From NCBI GenBank assembly GCA_016793585.1, contig JAEUJR010000146.1, forward strand, positions 1 through 6,202: 6,202 nucleotides of DNA. The letters run 5' to 3'. Position numbers and translations under genes: made by a program. The notes beneath the pieces are model-generated. The model made no database searches and was not told the DNA's origin. It was given only the letters and a program-made list of their open reading frames with translations. Shown here piece after piece: positions 1 to 5,991 of this stretch. This stretch comes from Archangium sp. GTDB taxonomy: Bacteria > Myxococcota > Myxococcia > Myxococcales > Myxococcaceae. Numbering within the stretch: the first letter of the stretch is position 1; the number at the start of each line of letters is the position of its first letter.

Positions 1-519
<519 letters not shown>

Positions 520-526
520 GGAGCCA

Positions 527-1636
527 ATGCCGCTCGCCGCCGCCACCCGTCTGCCGTCGGCCCACCCGCAAGCGCTGCGGGTGGTGGTGCTCGACGACGA
601 CCCCGTGTTCCGCACGTTCCTCACGCAGATGCTCACGCGCATCGGGCTCGACGTGGTGGCGCAGTGCGCGAACATCGAGGCGGCGCGAAAACGCCTGGCG
701 CAGGGTGACGTCGACGCGGTGACGGTCGACGTGGTGCTCAAGGGCGAGTCGGGGCTCGACTTTCTGAAGTGGTGCCACCAGGCGCACCGGGCGATCATCA
801 CGGTGCTGGTCACGGCGGGCACCGAGCGCGGCGCGAGAACCGGCGTCGACGCGGTCTTCCTCGGGGCGGCGGCGCTGCTCACCAAGCCCGACTCGCGCAC
901 CATCACCGGCTTCGAGTCCGAGCTGCGCCGCATCTTCGCCGACGGCCGGCGCAGCAACCGCCCGCAGGTGGGCATCAGCGTCTCGCGGCCTGCCGCCGTG
1001 GCGGGAACGGCGGGGAGAAGCACGAAGGGCCTTCGCCCGGCGCGGCGCACCGAGCTGCTCGCCATCGGCGCCTCGACCGGTGGCCCGCCGGTGCTGCTCA
1101 AGCTGCTCAAGGGCCTGCCCGCCACCTTCGACGTCCCCATCGTCATCACCCAGCACATGCCCGCGCTCCACATTCCGTACATGACCGAGCTGCTCGCCAG
1201 TCAGTCGGGGCGCCGCGTGGTGGTGGCGATGGAGGGCCAGACGCTGATGCGCGGCATGGCCTACGTCGCGATGGCGAAGCACCTCACCATCGGCCGGGCA
1301 GGCGACAAGCTGCAGCTCAAGTACGTCGACGGCGCGCCCGAGCACTTCTGCAAGCCGGCCGTCGACCCGATGTTCCGCTCCGTCGCGCAGGCCTGCAAGG
1401 GCTCGGCGCTCGGCGTGGTGCTGACGGGCATGGGCTCGGACGGCGCCCGCGGAGCCGTCACGTTGAGAGAGGCAGGGAACCCGGTGCTGATTCAAGACGC
1501 AGAGTCGAGCGTCGTGTGGGGCATGCCTGGCGCGACGCACGCGCTGGGCGCGGCTGATGCGGTGCTGCACGCCGACCGCATTCCCGCCGCCATTCAGGAG
1601 TGGATGGGCGTGACGCCCAGGGGAGCCAGGCTGTGA
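527..1636 (+). CDS. cheB: CheB, receptor glutamate methylesterase / glutamine deamidase
   Basis: 369 residues, a normal CheB length. The N-terminal receiver (about 18-138) has the acidic pair D23/D24, phospho-acceptor D68 (VTVD68VV), T96 and K120-P121. A linker of about 35 residues leads to the methylesterase domain (about 176-362), with catalytic Ser183 in GASTGG, His210 in TQHMP and Asp305 in GMGSDGA, the triad spacing expected of the family. It removes methyl groups from, or deamidates, MCP glutamates and is activated by phosphate from CheA. The loop after D68 is LKGESG instead of the usual MPxMDG, so the conserved Pro and second Asp are replaced. ATG 527 is chosen because GAGGAG at 518-523 precedes it, although the spacer is only 3 nt. 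The open frame extends upstream to 344 only as an Arg-rich shadow of the MCP gene. Its stop overlaps the cheA GTG by 4 nt, implying coupled translation. Confidence 0.97.
   Translation: MPLAAATRLPSAHPQALRVVVLDDDPVFRTFLTQMLTRIGLDVVAQCANIEAARKRLAQGDVDAVTVDVVLKGESGLDFLKWCHQAHRAIITVLVTAGTERGARTGVDAVFLGAAALLTKPDSRTITGFESELRRIFADGRRSNRPQVGISVSRPAAVAGTAGRSTKGLRPARRTELLAIGASTGGPPVLLKLLKGLPATFDVPIVITQHMPALHIPYMTELLASQSGRRVVVAMEGQTLMRGMAYVAMAKHLTIGRAGDKLQLKYVDGAPEHFCKPAVDPMFRSVAQACKGSALGVVLTGMGSDGARGAVTLREAGNPVLIQDAESSVVWGMPGATHALGAADAVLHADRIPAAIQEWMGVTPRGARL
1619..1635 (+). promoter_or_regulatory. Ribosome binding site deciding the GTG start of cheA
   Basis: AGGGGAG at 1619-1625 is followed by a 7-nt spacer and GTG at 1633-1635. 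The GTG overlaps the cheB TGA (1634-1636). A more upstream in-frame GTG at 1600 has AGGA directly abutting it with no spacer and would add 11 residues unlike an HPt N-terminus, so 1633 is preferred. Confidence 0.75.
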
Positions 1637-4296
1637 GCAACCTGTCGGACGACGACGAAATCAAGCAGCTGTTCATCGACGAGTCGCTCGAGGGGCTGCA
1701 GCGCTCCGAGCGCCTGCTGCTCGACGCCGAGGAGGGCCGCACACGCCCCGACCTCGTCGACGTGCTCTTCCGTGACTTTCACACCATCAAGGGCACCTCG
1801 GCCCTGCTCGGCTACGACCGCATCGCGTCGCTCGGCCACGCTGCCGAAGATCTGATGTCGCGGCTGCGCGACAAGAGCATCGACGCCAGGCCTCATCACT
1901 TCGCGCGCATGGTCGAGGTCGTCGACACCCTGCGCATGATGATCGAGAGCATTCGCGACGCGAACACCGAGGGCACCGCCAACGTCGAGCCGCTGGTGAA
2001 GCTGCTCCGCGACGATCTCGAGCGAGGCAACGCCGAGCCCCCGCCACCGGCTCCGACCGCGCCCGCCCCAGCCGTGACGGCGGCGCCCGCCCCTGCGCCC
2101 ACGGCCCCGACGCCGGTGCCGGCGCCCGCGCCCACCGTGCCGACCGCCCCGCCCGTCGTGGCCGCACCCGCGCCCGCTCCCAAACCTGTCTTCGACCCGC
2201 TGCACGCCGAGCCTTCGCCTGCGCCGGCCGACGAAGAGAAGCAGAAGCACGACGCCTCGGACGGCACCGTGCGCGTGAACGTGGGCGTGCTCGACAAGCT
2301 GATGAACCTGATGGGCGAGCTCGTGCTGGCCCGCAACCAGATGATCCAGACGGTGCGCGGCCTGCGCGACCAGTCGGCCCAGGGCGCGGCGCAGCGGCTC
2401 TCGATCGTCACCAGCGATCTGCAGGAGCAGATCATGAAGACGCGCATGCAGCCCGTCGCGCGCGTGTTCGAGAAGATTCCCCGGCAGGTGCGCGACCTCT
2501 GCCAGCAGACCGGCAAACGGGTGAACGCCGAGATCGACGGCACCACGACCGAGATCGACAAGGCGCTCGTCGAGGCCATTCGTGACCCCGTCATGCACAT
2601 CATTCGCAACGCCATCGATCACGGCATGGAGCCGCCCGACGAGCGCGTGCTCAAGGGCAAGCCGCCGGTCGGCAAGGTGTCGGTGCGCGCGGTTCACGAA
2701 GGCAGCACCGTCAGCATCGACATCAAAGACGACGGCCGCGGCATCGACCCGGTGAAGGTGAAGGCCATCGCCGTGAAGAAGGGCGTCATCAGCCAGGCCG
2801 AAGCCGACGGCATGGGCGACCGCGAGGCCATCAACCTCATCTTCCGCCCCGGCTTCTCGACCGCCGAGAAGGTGACCAGCATCTCTGGGCGCGGCGTGGG
2901 AATGGACGTGGTGCGCACGCACGTCGAGCGCAGCGGCGGCCAGGTCGAGCTCGAGTCGACGCTCGGCAAGGGCACCACCATTCGCCTCAAGATGCCGCTC
3001 ACGCTCGCGATCATTCCGGCGCTGCTCGTGAAGGAGGCGGGCCAGCGCTTCGCGATTCCGCAGTCGAACCTGCTCGAGCTGGTGTACCTCGACGACGACG
3101 ACTCGAAGCGGGCCATCGAGTACGTGCGCGGCGCGCCGATCTACCGGCTGCGCGGCGAGATCCTGCCGCTCGTTCGCCTCGCGCCCCTGCTGCGAAAGCC
3201 GCAGGCCCCCACCACCGACGGTGTGAACATCGTCGTCGTCGCCATCGGCCAGCGCCGCTACGGCCTGGTGGTCGAGTCGATTCAAGACACCGAAGAGATC
3301 GTCATCAAGCCGCTGTCGAGTCAGCTCAAACGCCTGGGCTGCTACGCCGGCGCGACGGTGCTGGGCGACGGCAACGTGGCCCTCATTCTCGACGTCTCGG
3401 GCATCGCGGGCATGGCCGGCATCGACGTGAGCGCGAACGCGGCGACCCGTGAAGCGAAGACCACCACCAGCCTCGTCGACGGCCAGCAGTCGATGCTGGT
3501 CTTCAAGGCCGGTGACGACGCCGCCTGCGCCGTGCCGGTGTCGATGGTGGCGCGCCTCGAGACCATCGATCGCACGAAGATCGAGGTCGTCGGCGGCAGC
3601 GAGGTGCTCCAGTACCGCGGGCACATCATGCCGGTGCTGCGGCCCGAGAACGTGCTGCCCATCGGCCAGGGCCTCGCGTCGGAAGACGGCCTGCAGCGAA
3701 TGATCGTCTTCGACTTCGGTACGCCGGTCGGGCTGGCGGTGAACTCCATCGTCGACGTCACCGACGTCGAGACGAGCAAGGCCGCCAGGAGCGAGCTGCC
3801 ACACGTCATGGGCACCTCGGTCTGCTTTGGCCGCACCACCCTGCTGGTCGACGTGTTCGGGCTCGTGCGCCAGCTCGCGCCGAACGCGCTCGAGGCCTCG
3901 AAAGAGAAGGCGATGCGGCGCCCGCGCGTGCTGCTGGCCGACGAGGTCGACGCCATCAGGGCTTCGCTCGCGGGGTGGCTGCGCTCGTCTGGGGTCGACG
4001 TCATCGAGCTGTCGAGCGACGCGGCGGTCAAGGAGCTGCGCTCGGAGCACGGCCAGCAGGTCGACGCGCTCATCGCCAGCCTCGACGGCAGCGCCCGTGG
4101 CCTCGAGCTGGTGCGCACCGCGCGGCTCGAGCAGCCCTCGCTGCCCATCGTCTGCACGGCGCGTGAAGCCGACCGTCACGCCGAGTCGGCGCGCGCCGCC
4201 GGAGCCCTCACCGTCGTGAAGCGCCTCGAACGTGAAGCCGTGCTCGAGGCCCTCACCACCGCCGGCATCTTCAGCCACGCAGGAGCCGCTCCATGA
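1633..4296 (+). CDS. cheA: Hybrid chemotaxis histidine kinase CheA with tandem CheW-like domains and a degenerate C-terminal receiver
   Basis: 887 residues from GTG 1633, well above the roughly 650 of a classical CheA. Domains in order: HPt/P1 about 5-115 with phospho-acceptor His50 in FH50TIKGT; a Pro/Ala-rich linker about 135-200 where the CheY/CheB-docking P2 would sit; P3 dimerisation about 211-275 (LMNLMGELVLARNQM, KTRMQP); P4 ATPase about 276-455 with N box HIIRNAIDHG (N326, H330), G1 DDGRGID (366-372), F box FRPGFST (404-410), G2 SGRGVGMDVV (418-427) and GKGTT (445-449); P5 about 456-595 with RLRGEILP (505-512); a second CheW-like region about 614-750 with QYRGHIMPV (660-668); and a receiver-like tail about 763-877. 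The tail keeps acidic residues D770/E771, T842 and K863, but Ser816 sits where the phospho-Asp should be. The kinase core looks intact, so autophosphorylation and transfer to CheY and CheB are expected. It shares 4-nt overlaps with cheB and cheW. The kinase role is secure; what the extra C-terminal modules do is inference. Confidence 0.97.
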   Translation: MSNLSDDDEIKQLFIDESLEGLQRSERLLLDAEEGRTRPDLVDVLFRDFHTIKGTSALLGYDRIASLGHAAEDLMSRLRDKSIDARPHHFARMVEVVDTLRMMIESIRDANTEGTANVEPLVKLLRDDLERGNAEPPPPAPTAPAPAVTAAPAPAPTAPTPVPAPAPTVPTAPPVVAAPAPAPKPVFDPLHAEPSPAPADEEKQKHDASDGTVRVNVGVLDKLMNLMGELVLARNQMIQTVRGLRDQSAQGAAQRLSIVTSDLQEQIMKTRMQPVARVFEKIPRQVRDLCQQTGKRVNAEIDGTTTEIDKALVEAIRDPVMHIIRNAIDHGMEPPDERVLKGKPPVGKVSVRAVHEGSTVSIDIKDDGRGIDPVKVKAIAVKKGVISQAEADGMGDREAINLIFRPGFSTAEKVTSISGRGVGMDVVRTHVERSGGQVELESTLGKGTTIRLKMPLTLAIIPALLVKEAGQRFAIPQSNLLELVYLDDDDSKRAIEYVRGAPIYRLRGEILPLVRLAPLLRKPQAPTTDGVNIVVVAIGQRRYGLVVESIQDTEEIVIKPLSSQLKRLGCYAGATVLGDGNVALILDVSGIAGMAGIDVSANAATREAKTTTSLVDGQQSMLVFKAGDDAACAVPVSMVARLETIDRTKIEVVGGSEVLQYRGHIMPVLRPENVLPIGQGLASEDGLQRMIVFDFGTPVGLAVNSIVDVTDVETSKAARSELPHVMGTSVCFGRTTLLVDVFGLVRQLAPNALEASKEKAMRRPRVLLADEVDAIRASLAGWLRSSGVDVIELSSDAAVKELRSEHGQQVDALIASLDGSARGLELVRTARLEQPSLPIVCTAREADRHAESARAAGALTVVKRLEREAVLEALTTAGIFSHAGAAP
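2035..2229 (+). repeat. Pro/Ala low-complexity linker coding region in cheA
   Basis: CheA residues 135-199 are almost entirely Pro, Ala, Thr and Val in irregular PAPAP/TAPAP steps. The DNA is correspondingly C-rich on the + strand, with many CCC and CCCC runs separated by one to four bases. It forms a flexible tether between the HPt and the dimerisation domain. Its length is probably variable between relatives because such tracts slip during replication. Confidence 0.85.
4281..4295 (+). promoter_or_regulatory. Ribosome binding site of cheW inside the cheA 3' end
   Basis: AGGAG at 4281-4285, a 7-nt spacer, then ATG at 4293. The start codon overlaps the cheA stop as ATGA, which suggests that ribosomes finishing cheA re-initiate on cheW and keep the two array proteins in proportion. 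Confidence 0.75.
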
Positions 4297-4736
4297 GCTT
4301 CAGCCACAACGACGTGCAGACCGGTCAGTGGGCCACCTTTCACATCGGCGGAGAGCAGTTCGCGCTGCCGGTCGAGGAGGTGCAGGAGGTGCTGCTGAAA
4401 CAGCCCCTGACCCCCGTGCCCCTCGCGCCCTCCGAGATCCTCGGGTTGCTCAACCTGCGCGGCGCCATCATGCCGGCCATCGACCTGCGCCGCCGCCTCG
4501 GCTTCCCCGACGGCGACGCGAAGGAGCAGAAGCTGCTCGTGCTGCGCGGCGCCGAAGGCCCAGTCTCGGTGGTGGTCGACGACATCGGCGACGTCTTCGA
4601 GCTCGAAGGCAAGGGCTGGCGGCCGGTGCCCGACACGCTCGAGTCGAACCACCGCAGCTTCGTGTTCGGCGTCTTCCCGATGGAGGGCCAGGTGCTGCTG
4701 GGTCTCAAAGTCGACGTCATCTGCGCTGATCAGTGA
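4293..4736 (+). CDS. cheW: CheW, receptor-kinase coupling protein
   Basis: 147 residues, a single CheW domain and slightly shorter than the usual 150-170. The defining motif is GLLNLRGAIMPAIDLR at residues 51-66, with Arg56 at the conserved receptor/kinase contact. The N-terminal beta-strand pattern (WATFHIGGEQFALPVEEVQEVL) and the later VVVDDIGDVFEL strand are also typical. It has no catalytic residues: it bridges the MCP tip and the CheA P5 domain in the cytoplasmic array. It lies between cheA (4-nt overlap) and cheY (11-nt gap), so it very likely serves the kinase encoded next to it. Since CheA already carries two CheW-like regions, the array has three potential CheW-fold surfaces. Assignment is firm. 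Confidence 0.97.
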   Translation: MSFSHNDVQTGQWATFHIGGEQFALPVEEVQEVLLKQPLTPVPLAPSEILGLLNLRGAIMPAIDLRRRLGFPDGDAKEQKLLVLRGAEGPVSVVVDDIGDVFELEGKGWRPVPDTLESNHRSFVFGVFPMEGQVLLGLKVDVICADQ

Positions 4737-4750
4737 AGGAACCCCCAATG
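4736..4750 (+). promoter_or_regulatory. Ribosome binding site deciding the ATG start of cheY
   Basis: AAGGA at 4736-4740, overlapping the last base of the cheW stop, is followed by 7 nt and ATG at 4748. An in-frame GTG at 4733 would add only KEPPM-type residues not seen in receivers and would put this Shine-Dalgarno sequence inside the gene, so ATG 4748 is taken. Confidence 0.75.
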
Positions 4751-5116
4751 AAAGCCCTCGTCGTCGACGACTCCAAGATGGTCAGGCTGGTGCAGCAGCG
4801 CGCCCTCGAATCGCTGGGCTGGGAGGTGAAACAGGCAGCCAACGGCGAAGAGGGCCTCGAGACCCTGCAGCAGATGGGCGAGGTGCAGCTCGTGCTCGCC
4901 GATTGGCAGATGCCGGTGATGGACGGCCTGGCGATGGTGAAGCGCATCAGGGCCGACGCGCGCTTCGCGAACACGATCATCATCATGGTGTCGTCGAACG
5001 CAGTGCTCGAGTCGATTCAAGAGGCACTCGACGCCGGCGCCAACGACTTCGTCATGAAGCCCTTCAGCGTCGACGCGCTGAAGGAGCGCGTCGCTGGGGC
5101 GGTTCCCCATGCCTGA
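4748..5116 (+). CDS. cheY: CheY-type single-domain response regulator
   Basis: 122 residues, one complete receiver domain with no output domain. Landmarks: acidic pair D7/D8, phospho-acceptor D52 in LADWQMPVMDG, Ser82 at the Thr/Ser switch position, and K104-P105 in FVMKPF. Phe101 occupies the position of E. coli CheY Tyr106, the aromatic switch, so the hydroxyl is missing but the rotamer mechanism could still work. It would receive phosphate from CheA His50 and carry the output, classically to a flagellar switch; no motor or other target gene is in view, so the target is open. It sits 11 nt after cheW and its last 8 nt overlap the cheR start. No CheZ/CheC/CheX-type phosphatase gene appears nearby. 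Confidence 0.94.
   Translation: MKALVVDDSKMVRLVQQRALESLGWEVKQAANGEEGLETLQQMGEVQLVLADWQMPVMDGLAMVKRIRADARFANTIIIMVSSNAVLESIQEALDAGANDFVMKPFSVDALKERVAGAVPHA
5095..5109 (+). promoter_or_regulatory. Small hairpin covering the cheR ribosome binding site
   Basis: TGGGG (5095-5099), loop CGGTT, CCCCA (5105-5109) is a perfect 5-bp inverted repeat. Its left arm is the only G-rich Shine-Dalgarno candidate before ATG 5109, and its right arm ends on the A of that ATG. It lies inside the translated end of cheY, so elongating cheY ribosomes would open it. This fits coupled translation of cheR but is inferred from sequence only. Confidence 0.4.
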
Positions 5117-5909
5117 ACCCACCCAGAGCTGGGCCGCCCTGCGAACGTTCATGGCCTCGAGCTGTGGCGTCTCGCTGGCCGACGACCAGCACTACCTCAT
5201 GGAGGCGCGCCTCTCGCCCGTGGCGAAGACGCTCAACTTCAAGACCGTCGACGAGCTGGTGCTCGAGGCGGTGCGCCCGGGCGCACCGAACCGGGTGACG
5301 GCGCCCCTCATCGACGCGATGACGACGCACGAGACCTACTGGTTCCGCGACACCCAGTTCTGGAAGGCGCTGCAGGACCAGGTGATTCCGAAGCTCGGCG
5401 TCAACGCGCCAGGGTCGACGAAGTCGTTCAGCGTGTGGCTCGCCGCCTGCTCGACGGGCCAGGAGGTCTACTCGCTCACGATGTTCCTCGAAGAGAACTT
5501 CCCCAGCCTGCACGAGCGCACCACCATCATCGCCACCGACGTGAGCGAAGGCGCGGTGAACCAGGCGAAAGAGGGCGTCTACACCGTCTATGAAGCCAAC
5601 CGCGGCCTCGCGGCGCCCCGGCTCGTGAAGCACTTCGAGCGGCACCACGCGAACTTCAAGGTGAAAGAGAAGCTGCGCCGCAAGGTGACGTTCCTCACGC
5701 ACAACCTGGTGACGCAGGCGCCTCCGGGCATCGGCTTCGATCTCGTGCTCATGCGCAACGTGCTCATCTACTTCCCCGACGCCACCCGCCGCGCCGTCGT
5801 GCAGAAGGCGATGAACGTGCTCAAGCCGAACGGGCTGCTGGGCATCGGCGCGACCGAGCTGCTGCCGCTGCCAGCCATCTCTCCCGGCTGGTACCCGAAG
5901 GCGCCCTGA
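5109..5909 (+). CDS. cheR: CheR, SAM-dependent MCP glutamate methyltransferase
   Basis: 266 residues, slightly shorter than the usual 270-290. An N-terminal helical region (about 5-75) ends in the conserved TTHETYWFRD (72-81; family TTNETxFFRD). The SAM-binding Rossmann domain carries AACSTGQEVYS (112-122; family GEEPYS), the acidic ribose-binding position D144 in IATDVSEGAV, LTHNL (196-200), and FDLVLMRNVLIYF (210-222) with R216/N217. The C-terminal strand GIGATELL (245-252) matches the family LGxSE strand. It methylates MCP glutamates, opposing CheB. The GQEV variant changes one Glu and the Pro of the SAM loop but keeps the second Glu. The start overlaps the cheY stop by 8 nt with only a poor ribosome site, implying coupling. 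It is the last recognisable operon gene; no T-run terminator follows it. Confidence 0.95.
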   Translation: MPEPTQSWAALRTFMASSCGVSLADDQHYLMEARLSPVAKTLNFKTVDELVLEAVRPGAPNRVTAPLIDAMTTHETYWFRDTQFWKALQDQVIPKLGVNAPGSTKSFSVWLAACSTGQEVYSLTMFLEENFPSLHERTTIIATDVSEGAVNQAKEGVYTVYEANRGLAAPRLVKHFERHHANFKVKEKLRRKVTFLTHNLVTQAPPGIGFDLVLMRNVLIYFPDATRRAVVQKAMNVLKPNGLLGIGATELLPLPAISPGWYPKAP

Positions 5910-5932
5910 CGACGAATCACCCGAAATAGCGC

Positions 5933-5960
5933 TTGCGGGCGGTGCGACCGTCCGTACCAT
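5933..5960 (+). promoter_or_regulatory. Candidate sigma70-type promoter of the acyl-CoA synthetase gene
   Basis: TTGCGG at 5933-5938 and TACCAT at 5955-5960 are spaced by 16 nt. Each hexamer keeps the best conserved positions (TTG at -35, TA and AT at -10). It lies 31 nt before the next start codon in the only gap longer than 11 nt in the window, where a new transcription unit would be expected. Matches are imperfect and no start site is known. Confidence 0.45.
5936..5954 (+). repeat. Inverted repeat within the candidate promoter spacer
   Basis: CGGGCGGT (5936-5943), GCG, ACCGTCCG (5947-5954) is an 8-bp dyad with one mismatch (G-T wobble in RNA). It fills the space between the -35 and -10 elements almost exactly, as a repressor operator would. 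It could instead be a weak hairpin in the che operon 3' end, but no T-run follows. Confidence 0.4.
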
Positions 5961-5962
5961 GC

Positions 5963-5987
5963 CGTCCTTCGTTTCCCTGAAAGGACG
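5963..5987 (+). promoter_or_regulatory. 5' UTR inverted repeat that pairs with the acyl-CoA synthetase ribosome site
   Basis: CGTCCTT (5963-5969) is the exact reverse complement of AAGGACG (5981-5987), with an 11-nt loop. The right arm contains the Shine-Dalgarno sequence AAGGA (5981-5985), 6 nt from ATG 5992. In the mRNA the stem could mask ribosome access. The dyad is seen directly; a regulatory role is inference. Confidence 0.4.
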
Positions 5988-5991
5988 ACGC

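Noticed and set aside
1600..1632. GTG at 1600 as the cheA start
   Set aside because: AGGA touches it without a spacer and it would lengthen the overlap with cheB to 37 nt; GTG 1633 has AGGGGAG at a 7-nt spacing and a typical stop/start overlap.
2035..2229. Pro/Ala tract as a tandem-repeat or CRISPR-like array
   Set aside because: No fixed repeat unit or spacer structure; it is simply low-complexity coding sequence read in frame with cheA.
1594..4278. Very long open frame (894 codons) on the minus strand opposite cheA
   Set aside because: Its translation is rich in His, Arg, Asp and Val with no domain pattern, and it mirrors cheA codon by codon. GC-rich third positions in cheA remove stops from this antisense frame. 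cheA itself has clear domains throughout.
5869..5893. Inverted repeat CCAGCC/GGCTGG near the cheR 3' end as a terminator
   Set aside because: The stem is inside the coding region, has a 9-nt loop and no following T-run; no intrinsic terminator could be supported after cheR.
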